Source: an uncultured Clostridiaceae bacterium (GTDB lineage Bacteria > Bacillota > Clostridia > TANB77 > CAG-508). Taken from it: a stretch of DNA of 6,676 bases. This document shows positions 1-6,587 of the stretch, piece by piece; within the stretch, counting starts at the first letter, position 1; each line of letters begins with the position of its first letter. The position numbers and the translations under genes are program-made. The notes below the pieces were generated by a model. That model saw only the letters and a program-made list of their open reading frames with translations. It had not been told where the DNA came from and made no database searches. Where the stretch lies: positions 1 through 6,676 of the forward strand of contig CATZDQ010000095.1 in assembly GCA_958417695.1 (NCBI GenBank). The letters run 5' to 3'.

Positions 1-98
1 CTTATAAAGGAATTCTTATATTTATAATAATAATTCATTATATCTTTACTTAGTTTTTCAAATTCTATAGGATCTAACTTTCTTAAATTATATTCCAT
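1..98 (-). CDS. N-terminus of a further operon gene, possibly restriction endonuclease-like (partial)
   Basis: Thirty-two codons from ATG 98-96 to the window edge, open throughout, with a good ribosome binding site and only 15 bases after the ATPase stop. The readable start includes LRKLDPIEFEKLSKDIM (5-21). A start of the form 'LxPxEFExLxxDL' is common in Mrr-like or other PDDEXK nuclease domains and in NTPases fused to them; this is inference from a short segment. The catalytic region would lie outside the window. As the fourth gene of the operon it may supply another nuclease or a large signalling NTPase. Confidence 0.6.
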   Translation of the reverse strand, partial: MEYNLRKLDPIEFEKLSKDIMNYYYKYKNSFI

Positions 99-103
99 AT
101 TAT

Positions 104-110
104 TCCTTCT
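104..110 (-). promoter_or_regulatory. Ribosome binding site of the last, truncated gene
   Basis: AGAAGGA, a 5-base spacer, then ATG at 98-96, all within the 15 bases after the ATPase stop codon. It supports both the start and continuation of the operon. Confidence 0.7.
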
Positions 111-113
111 TTA

Positions 114-1031
114 CTATTTTAAATTACATACTTTATTATATAACTTTATTAGATATTCTACGGACATATCTATAATTGGTTCATACATAAAAGAATTTAT
201 ATGTATATTTTCAGAAGTCATTATCAGAACTTCTTCTAATATAGCTTTAATTTCTTTTCCATCTGGAATACTAAAATTCATATTATTCATTAATTCTCTA
301 GTTTGATTCTGTTCTATATTATCTGTTATATTTTTATCGTTAATTTTATTTATCATATAAATTTCAGCTTTCAATCTTATTGCTATCGATAATACAATTT
401 TATTTTCTAATAATACTTCATTTAGTGTTCCTTCAATTATTATATTATTTGCAATTTCAAAAATTAAATCAATCACTTTTTTATTAGTATCAATGGTTAT
501 TGATTGTTTAGAAATATTCCAATAATTTGAAAATACATTAATCAAATCTGATGTATAAATATTTTCTGTTTCCTTTATTTTATCTTTTATTGTTCTTTTA
601 TAATGTAAAAGATTTGTTAAAAGTTTATAATCATTATTGTTATCTCCTTGCATATATTTAATGATATTTCTTATAAATGGTATTGATGATATAAAGATTT
701 TAGAATCATTTATTTTTGATTTCCAAGTTAGAAATACATTTTTCGTGTATTGCCCCTCTTTTAATACAACTTCATTTTCATGCTTTATAGCAAAAAATTT
801 ATTATTATTTAGATTCAATCTAGATGCTACACTTCTATAAAAATCAAAATTATGTGTTAAAATTATTAATTTAAATGGTGAAACGTTAATAATATCATTT
901 AAATATTCTATTATTGCATATTTATTTTTATAATCAAAAGAATCTGCTATATCATCTAAAATTACTAAATACTCTTTGTTTTCTAGTTCTCTTGCTTTTA
1001 ACTCATATAAGATATTTAATATATATAATGC
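114..1031 (-). CDS. RloC/PrrC/SMC-like ATPase, C-terminal part in the -1 frame (Walker B, H-loop and C-terminal domain)
   Basis: The continuation of the preceding ATPase, one frame back. It is open without a stop from 1031 to TAG at 116-114, encoding residues 433-737 of the restored protein. The first residues complete the signature helix (KKALYIL). Walker B and D-loop follow as YLVILDDIADSFD (453-465), with D458/D459 as metal-binding and catalytic acids, and then the H-loop ILTHN with H492. Residues about 505-737 are a mainly helical domain that I cannot assign; it contains PFIRNIIKYM, LLTNLLHYKR and NSFMYEPIIDMS. Neither an RxxxxH HEPN motif nor a convincing anticodon-nuclease triad was found. 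The part has no start of its own: the only candidate near the front is TTG at 818-816, which lacks a ribosome binding site and would remove Walker B. It is therefore made by frameshifting, or the gene is broken. The absence of further stops or shifts argues against old decay. Confidence 0.72.
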   Translation of the reverse strand, partial: ALYILNILYELKARELENKEYLVILDDIADSFDYKNKYAIIEYLNDIINVSPFKLIILTHNFDFYRSVASRLNLNNNKFFAIKHENEVVLKEGQYTKNVFLTWKSKINDSKIFISSIPFIRNIIKYMQGDNNNDYKLLTNLLHYKRTIKDKIKETENIYTSDLINVFSNYWNISKQSITIDTNKKVIDLIFEIANNIIIEGTLNEVLLENKIVLSIAIRLKAEIYMINKINDKNITDNIEQNQTRELMNNMNFSIPDGKEIKAILEEVLIMTSENIHINSFMYEPIIDMSVEYLIKLYNKVCNLK

Positions 1032-2326
1032 TTTTTTTCACCATTGCTTAAGCATTCTTCCAATTGCTCTCTATTTATTTCCCTTTCCTCTGTTTCAGTT
1101 TTGTAAACAAATTTCAAAATTAATGCATCTTCTTTTAGAATTACATCCTCTTGATTAACTACTTTTACTTTAAAAGGTACATTAAATCTATCATTGAAAA
1201 TATTGGTTACCTCTTCCCATAAAGTACTTTGCTCTTTTGCCTCTTTTATTATTGATTTTAACTTTTTCTTATTATCATTATATAAGTTCACTATTATATT
1301 GTATTTATCTATATTTTTTGCAAAATAATTTATCCATACTATTCTTTTAAGTCTATCATAATCTTTTAATAATGGTATTAATTTTTGATTTTTATATAAC
1401 AAGTCTTTAAATTTCCTTAATCCTACCTTTTTATCTAATGTTGTCTCAATAATTTTAAAATTCCTTTTTATATCTTCATCACTTAAAATTTTATCTTCCA
1501 CTTCTTGTATTTTATTTTCAAATTGTTTTTCATTTAAGACTGTTTCATTTTCTAAAACTATTTTATGATTTGCTTGAAAAAAACTATTATCTCTTAATGA
1601 TTTCAATGTAATTGCTGCTCTAGTGTTATCAAATATTCCTGGTTTATATAGCTCTGATGACTCCAATATTTCATTATACTTTTTCATATAATCACTAAGT
1701 GCATCTGCAACGACTTTTTGTGATAAAGCTTTTTGTATGTCTTCATTAATCAATTCTTTATAAACAATATTATTTAATATATCAATTTCTTCAAATTTAT
1801 ATTCATTTTTTATTCTCTCTAAAACTTCGCAAAAATCTTCTTTTTTATCTCCATTGAAAACATTAATAATTTCTCTTTCTATTTCGTTAAGATTACTTAT
1901 ACCAGATATTTTTTTTATTTCTTTTAAAAATATGTCTTTATTTTTGCTTATATCATTCCAAATCTCATCATATTCTTTTTTCAAATTCTTACTAGCCAAT
2001 AATTTACTCTTATTAATTGATTCATACCCTTCTACATATGCTTGAATTACTAAAACATCATTTTTATTTATTTCATTTCCATCTATCTTTATATTTCTTA
2101 TAGTTTTATTGTTAGGGTCAATTCTATCCCTTGTTTCTCTTTCATTTTCAATATCTAAAAATGTATTGGCAAAAGAGGTTTTCATTGTTCCATTAGAGGC
2201 ATATATTAAACAAGCATTAATATCTTCTTTCACATCTGTTTTCTTATTTATTTTAATAAATTCAATATTTTCTTTTAGTTTATTTATTCCATAACAATTT
2301 TCTAATTCTAATTCTAATTTTTCCAT
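1016..2326 (-). CDS. RloC/PrrC/SMC-like ATPase, N-terminal part, frame ends inside the ABC signature motif
   Basis: A 436-aa product in the normal frame, starting at ATG 2326-2324, 18 bases after the exonuclease stop. The upstream site (AAAAGAGAAA) is weak, so translation may be coupled. Walker A is the variant ASNGTMKTS (43-51), with alanine for the first glycine and methionine before the lysine. Residues about 75-415 are charged and helical, with coiled-coil-like stretches, as between the two halves of SMC/RloC-type ATPases. The frame reaches the ABC signature LSNGEKK (426-432), then reads HYIY and stops at TAA (1018-1016), losing Walker B, D-loop and H-loop. Alone this product could bind but probably not hydrolyse ATP. 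A one-base shift to the -1 frame continues the protein for 305 further residues to 737 aa. Related ATPases sense DNA damage or phage infection and activate nuclease domains. It belongs to the broad AAA_13/RloC-like group; I do not claim a specific subfamily. Confidence 0.75.
   Translation of the reverse strand: MEKLELELENCYGINKLKENIEFIKINKKTDVKEDINACLIYASNGTMKTSFANTFLDIENERETRDRIDPNNKTIRNIKIDGNEINKNDVLVIQAYVEGYESINKSKLLASKNLKKEYDEIWNDISKNKDIFLKEIKKISGISNLNEIEREIINVFNGDKKEDFCEVLERIKNEYKFEEIDILNNIVYKELINEDIQKALSQKVVADALSDYMKKYNEILESSELYKPGIFDNTRAAITLKSLRDNSFFQANHKIVLENETVLNEKQFENKIQEVEDKILSDEDIKRNFKIIETTLDKKVGLRKFKDLLYKNQKLIPLLKDYDRLKRIVWINYFAKNIDKYNIIVNLYNDNKKKLKSIIKEAKEQSTLWEEVTNIFNDRFNVPFKVKVVNQEDVILKEDALILKFVYKTETEEREINREQLEECLSNGEKKHYIY
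1031..1037 (-). other. Slippery heptamer A_AAA_AAG at the ATPase frame break
   Basis: In the reading frame of the N-terminal part, the minus strand reads GGT GAA AAA AAG CAT. This contains A_AAA_AAG in the phase used for -1 frameshifting in E. coli dnaX. After a -1 slip the next codon is GCA, giving GEKKALYIL, the expected continuation of the ABC signature helix. Transcriptional slippage adding one A to the run of seven gives the same protein. A Shine-Dalgarno-like GGAAGA lies 18 bases upstream (1061-1056), further than the roughly 10 bases in dnaX, and no strong stem is seen downstream. The site may therefore be programmed, a phase-variable homopolymer, a recent deletion or a sequencing error. 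Confidence 0.55.
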
Positions 2327-2344
2327 TTTCTCTTTTCATATATT

Positions 2345-3673
2345 TTATATATTTAAAATATCTTCATCTATGATTTCTATTTTTGCTCCTTTTTCATTTA
2401 ATTCCAGTGCCTTTGCTTGTTTACCACCAATTTTTCCAAATTTCCAAGCTTCGCTTCCTACACTACCAACAATTAAATAATCTAGCTTTGACGATACTCC
2501 TGATTTTTCTATTCCTCCTAAAGCTTGTATCTTTTTAGAAATCTCTGATTTATTTGCAGTTTCAAATTCACCAGTCAAGCAAAATGTCTTTCCTTTAAAA
2601 TCCATATCATTTTCATTGTTTGATTGGGGATTAATTATGCTTTCAAATACTTCTAAAATATAGTTACCTTCTTCCTGTGTTAAAATTCCATCTTCTAAGA
2701 CTTTATTTACTTCTAATAAGACTTTATCATATGGGTATACATCCTTTAAATAATCGTTTTCTTTTAACCAAATTTTTAAATTTTCTATTTCTTTCTGATT
2801 TATTTTTTGATTACATATAATACCATCTAATATTCCATTTAATATCTGTAAAGCTAAGGTAGATTCACTATACATTTTAGATGTTGCTATACTAGTAACT
2901 AATGATTCTAATTCAATTTTTTCATAATCAGTAATGATGTTATCTTCTAAAATTGAATCTAATTTAGTTATAATTTTATTGAATAATGAATATTGTTTAT
3001 ATATCCTATTTTCTTCTACCCACAATTTCATTTTTTTAATTTCTTTATCATCTATTATTCCATCATAGTTAATTCCTCGGATTAGCCCATATAATGAATT
3101 GATATTTGTTTCTAATTTCGAATCTAAATTGTTAGATATTTTGCATTCATAATCAAACTTTTCAGACTGTCCAATATCATAATTTTCATTTAAATATTCA
3201 AATATCTCTTGCGTTGCATTAGCATCTTCTAAAGCATTATGATGTTTATTTAAGATAATTTTTAAATATTCGCATACGTTATTTAAACTATAACTTTCTA
3301 ATTTCAAAACATTTCTAGAAATATTAAGTGTACAATAATAGTTTATTTTAGGTACATCTATATCATATCTTTCTAATGACTTAGCAATCACATTTAAGTC
3401 ATATATAACATTATGCCCCACTACAACATTTTTTTCAAAAAGCTGATAAATTTCTTTCCAATATTCCTTAAAATTTGGTGAATCCTTAACATCAGAATAA
3501 CATAAGCCTGTTATTTCGCTATTATTCACATCAAATCTATCTTCTGGATTTATTAAAGAATATATTTTATCTATTACTTTATTATCCTTTACTATTATAA
3601 TTCCTATAGAACATATAGAATTTCCTCTTGTATTTGGATTTTCTATATCAATACATATATAATCTTTTATCAT
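2345..3673 (-). CDS. DEDDh 3'-5' exonuclease (DnaQ-like) with tandem TerB-like repeats and C-terminal BRCT domain
   Basis: A 442-aa protein in three parts. Residues 1-165 are a DnaQ-like DEDDh exonuclease: D9 and E11 (motif Exo I), D92 after GHN (Exo II), and H145 with D150 in HNALED (Exo III), so the catalytic set is complete. Typical family features such as INPE (41-44) and ITGL (54-57) are also present. Residues 194-346 hold two ungapped copies of a helical unit offset by exactly 84 residues: G200/G284, E211/E295, W218/W302, E221-N222/E305-N306, E243-D244/E327-D328, T248/T332. These resemble TerB-like helical domains (inference). Residues 357-442 are a BRCT domain: FCLTGEF (364-370), GG at 386-387 and LDYLIVG (397-403); BRCT domains often bind DNA ends with a 5' phosphate or phosphoproteins. 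Likely role: degrading or trimming DNA ends in the cytosol, directed by the BRCT domain. DnaQ-BRCT fusions occur in Bacillota, but the adjacent membrane protein and ATPase suggest a defence or repair complex rather than a replicative proofreader. Confidence 0.88.
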   Translation of the reverse strand: MIKDYICIDIENPNTRGNSICSIGIIIVKDNKVIDKIYSLINPEDRFDVNNSEITGLCYSDVKDSPNFKEYWKEIYQLFEKNVVVGHNVIYDLNVIAKSLERYDIDVPKINYYCTLNISRNVLKLESYSLNNVCEYLKIILNKHHNALEDANATQEIFEYLNENYDIGQSEKFDYECKISNNLDSKLETNINSLYGLIRGINYDGIIDDKEIKKMKLWVEENRIYKQYSLFNKIITKLDSILEDNIITDYEKIELESLVTSIATSKMYSESTLALQILNGILDGIICNQKINQKEIENLKIWLKENDYLKDVYPYDKVLLEVNKVLEDGILTQEEGNYILEVFESIINPQSNNENDMDFKGKTFCLTGEFETANKSEISKKIQALGGIEKSGVSSKLDYLIVGSVGSEAWKFGKIGGKQAKALELNEKGAKIEIIDEDILNI

Positions 3674-3682
3674 ATTTCATTT

Positions 3683-3688
3683 CTCCTT
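3683..3688 (-). promoter_or_regulatory. Ribosome binding site of the exonuclease-BRCT gene
   Basis: AAGGAG with a 9-base spacer before ATG at 3673-3671. It lies entirely in the 20-base gap after the membrane protein stop codon, consistent with operon translation. An ATG inside the spacer is out of frame with the protein. Confidence 0.7.
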
Positions 3689-3693
3689 TTCAA

Positions 3694-4512
3694 CTATACT
3701 ACATTACTTTCCATATTCGACTCTTCTATAAATTCCTCTTTATTTATCTCATACCTTACAATTCCAATATATCCCCCTTTTGATATGCTAGTAGCAGTAT
3801 AATGTATATTTAATATTTGCTTATACCAATTTGAAAGGACATCTTGATAATATACGATAATATTCATTTCATACGGTTGTTCTGAGCTTTTTAAAGAAAA
3901 AAATCTATTTATCTCTATATTATCTTCTTTCTCTAAAACTTCTAGAGAGTTATTTCCAAATATTCTATATGTTAAATTATTTATTAAAGAAGATTTAAAG
4001 TCAATCTTAATATTTTTTATATTATTAAGTCCTATATTTTTAATTGATATATTCAGATTATATGAATTTCCATTTTCACAATTCGTAATTATGAATTCAT
4101 CCATATCTCTGTTTCCTTTATTCTCTGTATCTATCGTATACTTCAAAATTGGCATATTTTGTACACGTAGATTTTCTTTATCTCTTTTAATGTTATCTTC
4201 GTTATTCTTTTTTATCTGTAATATAGTTACAATTACAAGTACTACTGCACTTATTACTGCTGAAATGATTCCTGCTGAATAGTTAGCCAAAAAAGATAGC
4301 CAGTTTTGCGAATCAACATTTATACTCCAACCTAAATATGTTGGTACATTATATCGATCTAAATAATAAATTGCCATTGGTACCATTGAAACAAAAAATA
4401 ACAATATGTATAAACTTTTTTCTAAATCATCTTTGCATTTTTTATAATTTACATAGCAAAAACAGAATATTGCTCCTAGTATTATAATAACTGTTAATAT
4501 ATTTACTACCAT
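3694..4512 (-). CDS. Three-segment membrane protein with predicted cytosolic beta-rich domain, unknown function
   Basis: A 272-aa protein I do not recognise as a named family. Hydrophobic segments lie at about residues 4-21, 33-50 and 76-99. Basic stretches follow the first (NYKKCKDD, 22-29) and the third (QIKKNN, 99-104), so the positive-inside rule predicts the N-terminus outside and the C-terminal part in the cytosol. Residues 104-118 are charged and probably a helical linker. Residues about 120-245 alternate polar and hydrophobic residues and contain YNLNISIKNIGLNNIKNIKI (151-170), the pattern of an immunoglobulin-like or CARDB-like beta sandwich (inference). No catalytic motif is visible. 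It is the first gene of the operon, and its TAG is 20 bases before the exonuclease start. Possible roles are a membrane anchor, a sensor, or an effector that disturbs the membrane. The membrane call is firm, the fold tentative. Confidence 0.75.
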   Translation of the reverse strand: MVVNILTVIIILGAIFCFCYVNYKKCKDDLEKSLYILLFFVSMVPMAIYYLDRYNVPTYLGWSINVDSQNWLSFLANYSAGIISAVISAVVLVIVTILQIKKNNEDNIKRDKENLRVQNMPILKYTIDTENKGNRDMDEFIITNCENGNSYNLNISIKNIGLNNIKNIKIDFKSSLINNLTYRIFGNNSLEVLEKEDNIEINRFFSLKSSEQPYEMNIIVYYQDVLSNWYKQILNIHYTATSISKGGYIGIVRYEINKEEFIEESNMESNVV

Positions 4513-4518
4513 ATTATT

Positions 4519-4524
4519 CTCCTT
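4519..4524 (-). promoter_or_regulatory. Strong ribosome binding site of the membrane protein gene
   Basis: The minus strand reads AAGGAG, a 6-base spacer (AATAAT), then ATG at 4512-4510. The near-ideal sequence and spacing fix this start. Confidence 0.8.
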
Positions 4525-4534
4525 AATTATATCG

Positions 4535-4563
4535 TTTATATTTCTATATATAATATCTTACAA
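4535..4563 (-). promoter_or_regulatory. Predicted sigma-70/SigA promoter of the membrane-exonuclease-ATPase operon
   Basis: On the minus strand a -35-like TTGTAA (4563-4558) is separated by exactly 17 bases from a -10-like TATAAA (4540-4535). It lies after the terminator and just before the ribosome binding site, where a promoter for the second unit is expected. The -10 matches consensus at five of six positions. Matches like this are frequent in AT-rich DNA, so position is the main support. Confidence 0.45.
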
Positions 4564-4571
4564 CTTCTTTA

Positions 4572-4589
4572 AGATTTCTATCGAAATCT
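4572..4589. repeat. Perfect palindrome upstream of the operon promoter, possible operator
   Basis: AGATTTC, a four-base spacer, then GAAATCT: a perfect 7-bp inverted repeat. It lies nine bases upstream of the predicted -35 box of the next unit and is not followed by a T-run on the minus strand, so it fits a protein-binding site better than a terminator. No regulator gene is visible in the window. In sequence this AT-rich, chance palindromes of this length are possible. Confidence 0.35.
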
Positions 4590-4602
4590 GTCTTTTATTA
4601 TC

Positions 4603-4646
4603 AAAAAACAAAATAACTATGTAATTAAAATCACATCATTATTTTG
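4603..4646 (-). terminator. Rho-independent terminator-like hairpin after the helicase gene
   Basis: On the minus strand CAAAATAA (4646-4639) pairs perfectly with TTATTTTG (4616-4609). After a 2x2 mismatch, an inner stem ATGTGAT/ATTACAT (4636-4630 with 4625-4619, one G-T pair) closes a four-base loop. Six T residues follow at 4608-4603. The stem is almost purely A-T, as in many low-GC Bacillota terminators. It starts about 40 bases after the helicase stop codon and separates the two transcription units. Read on the plus strand, the stem is followed by a CTTTTC tract, so it could also stop antisense transcription. Confidence 0.65.
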
Positions 4647-4686
4647 CTTTTCATTCGTTTATTATACTATTTTCGTATCTTCTTTT

Positions 4687-6543
4687 TTATTCATATCTAT
4701 ATTCTTCTTCATCCTCAGCAGCCATTAATAATTCTCTCTCATTATCATTTTCATCAATTCCATATTCTAAATAATTTCCTGTACATTTCTTAAGTTCTCT
4801 TCTTAGTTCGTCATCGCATGCATATATGTATAATCCGTTAACTCCTCGAGTCATAAGAACTCTTACCTCATGCCTAAGTAATTCTTCTCCAAACTTTTGT
4901 AAAGTTCCATCAGATAATGTTCTATTTCTAGTAGCTTTTTCATTGCAACTTTCGCTTGGATCAAAAACAATATGTCCATTCCTATATTTCACAGATGGAC
5001 CAAGAATTACACCTGCATAATTTAAATCAAATCCTTGAATTGTATATGTTGAACCAATTTCATTAATTGTCTGAGGTTGCTCTGCCCATGCAAGATTTTT
5101 TATACTTCTTTTCTGGTTTCTATTTAAATCCTTTTCTAATTCTCTATTCCATGGTTTGTGCCAATTACCTATTTTTACTTCCCAATATTTATCTGGGCAG
5201 TTTTCGTGATTATCTTTATATGGCCAATCATAAGTTGCAATTATTCTTGATAGTCTCGATTCATCCTTTAAAGCTTTATTTTTTATTTCCTTATCTAGCA
5301 TTTTAGGATTATCAAATATTTTTATATCATAATCTCCTAGATTATTAGGCATATTTTTTATTAATTTTTCTTTAGTAAATGAATTAATCCAGTCAATTAC
5401 TTCTTCATTAGCGTTCATTCTAAGTTGATTTTCAAGTTTAATATAATTATCATTCTTTGAAGATTCATTTCTATATTCTTCTATCTTTTCATATTCCAAG
5501 TACTGTTCTGTTGTTAAAATCTGATTTTCATCAAACATTACAACAACTACTTTAGCTCTATCTATAATATCTTTTAACTGATTTTTTCCTCTATAAGATT
5601 GTTTTCCTTGTGTTAATAATAAATGTGCTTCATCAACAAAAACAACATCTACTGGATTATCAATTGAGTGTTTATTTATAAAAGGAGTTGGTTTATCCAC
5701 AACTTGTCCATATTTATCAGTAATTCCCAATTTATCAAAAATTTGCTTATATACTGTAATTTGTTCATCATGATTTACTAATAAAAAACAATTTGATGTT
5801 TCATATTGTAAATCACTTGAATTATCATTCTTTGCATCTTCATACCTGCAAAATAATTCATAGAATGTGCTGCTATTTAACACTGTTTTCCCTGTTCCAG
5901 TTTCTCCTTCAACAAAAATTAATTGACCTCTCTTATTATTTCTTAATGCATTACCTATTTTTTCTAAAATCTTTTCTTTAGCCTTTTGTTGTTCCTCTGT
6001 AAGTTTATGCAATGGAGATGCTTTAAAAATAGCAGAATCTTTAATAGAACTTTCTAAAGGAAATATCTCTTTATTATCTTTTCTAAGCTTTTTCCAAACT
6101 TTTGCAAATATAACATCAAGTTCTTCGACTGGATAGTAATACTTTTGTGGATTGTCTCTTCCATTATGTACTTTAACTATATTTTCAACACTCGTTAAAT
6201 AATGAATTAGCTTTGTTTCTATATCCATTGTCAAAGATTTATTAAAATGTTCATGTCCTATTACATATAAGTTAGCTTTTCCATCTAACAAATTATGTTG
6301 CCATTCATCTTCTTTTTTCATTTTGTTATAATGTTGCTTTGTTCTTTGAACAATATCGTTTGATTCACCAACATATACTTCATACTGGTTTTTATTTTTC
6401 CAATTATGAATATATACTACAGGAAATTTCATTACAATATTTTTAATTTTATCATCATCTAACTTAAAAATCTCCTGTTCAAACAAACTTAAAGAATCTA
6501 TATTATCTTGAATCTTTTTAATAATTGGTTCTGCTACTTTCAT
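4687..6543 (-). CDS. GIY-YIG nuclease-like domain fused to DUF2075 (Schlafen-like) SF1 helicase/ATPase
   Basis: A 618-aa cytosolic protein with two recognisable modules. Residues about 40-140 form a GIY-YIG nuclease-like domain: VYI (43-45) and YVG (57-59) stand for the two name motifs, followed by R67, H71, E109 and N127/N131 at the positions expected for catalytic and supporting residues, so the fold may be active. Residues about 180-585 match DUF2075, the Schlafen group-3-like superfamily 1 ATPase: Walker A GETGTGKT (213-220), Walker B DEAH (304-307), FDENQ (337-341), QLRMN (373-377), the motif V-like TYTIQGFDLNYAGVILG (499-515) and the arginine-finger region VRVLMTRG (560-567). The C-terminus (about 598-618) is acidic and glutamate-rich. 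Known of the families: GIY-YIG enzymes cut DNA; DUF2075 proteins are poorly characterised putative helicases, common near restriction and phage-defence genes. Inference: an ATP-driven nucleic acid-targeting nuclease working with the MazG-like gene upstream. The domain calls are firm; the biological role is not. Confidence 0.9.
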   Translation of the reverse strand: MKVAEPIIKKIQDNIDSLSLFEQEIFKLDDDKIKNIVMKFPVVYIHNWKNKNQYEVYVGESNDIVQRTKQHYNKMKKEDEWQHNLLDGKANLYVIGHEHFNKSLTMDIETKLIHYLTSVENIVKVHNGRDNPQKYYYPVEELDVIFAKVWKKLRKDNKEIFPLESSIKDSAIFKASPLHKLTEEQQKAKEKILEKIGNALRNNKRGQLIFVEGETGTGKTVLNSSTFYELFCRYEDAKNDNSSDLQYETSNCFLLVNHDEQITVYKQIFDKLGITDKYGQVVDKPTPFINKHSIDNPVDVVFVDEAHLLLTQGKQSYRGKNQLKDIIDRAKVVVVMFDENQILTTEQYLEYEKIEEYRNESSKNDNYIKLENQLRMNANEEVIDWINSFTKEKLIKNMPNNLGDYDIKIFDNPKMLDKEIKNKALKDESRLSRIIATYDWPYKDNHENCPDKYWEVKIGNWHKPWNRELEKDLNRNQKRSIKNLAWAEQPQTINEIGSTYTIQGFDLNYAGVILGPSVKYRNGHIVFDPSESCNEKATRNRTLSDGTLQKFGEELLRHEVRVLMTRGVNGLYIYACDDELRRELKKCTGNYLEYGIDENDNERELLMAAEDEEEYRYE

Positions 6544-6550
6544 AATTTTA

Positions 6551-6557
6551 TTCCCCT
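6551..6557 (-). promoter_or_regulatory. Ribosome binding site of the GIY-YIG/DUF2075 gene
   Basis: The minus strand reads AGGGGAA, then a 7-base spacer and ATG at 6543-6541. This supports the ATG at 6543 as the start. No other in-frame start with a comparable site is needed, because the GIY-YIG domain begins about 40 residues further in. Confidence 0.7.
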
Positions 6558-6587
6558 ACATTTCTATTTCTACTTTTATAATACCTT

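Noticed and set aside
114..818. A separate 234-aa gene starting at TTG 818-816
   Set aside because: The start is a TTG without a ribosome binding site, and the same frame is open upstream with Walker B and H-loop motifs that complete the preceding ATPase. It is the tail of that protein.
114..818. HEPN ribonuclease motif in the ATPase C-terminal domain
   Set aside because: No RxxxxH motif is present in residues 505-737.
114..2326. RloC/PrrC anticodon nuclease identity for the ATPase
   Set aside because: The ATPase core is similar in type, but I could not find the expected R/E/H nuclease residues or a zinc hook CxxC, so only the broad class is claimed.
2345..3673. Replicative DNA polymerase III proofreading subunit
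   Set aside because: The BRCT domain, the tandem repeats and the defence-like operon context do not fit a proofreading subunit, despite the same exonuclease fold.
4526..4531. TATAAT as the -10 box of the second operon
   Set aside because: It directly abuts the ribosome binding site at 4524-4519, so a transcript starting from it would lack a usable site. The TATAAA at 4540-4535, with a 17-base spaced -35, fits better.
637..5981. Open frames of about 60-79 codons on the plus strand (for example 637-840, 1854-2045, 4826-5020, 5067-5306)
   Set aside because: They lie opposite well-supported minus-strand genes, have no ribosome binding sites in context and no recognisable motifs; they are antisense shadows.
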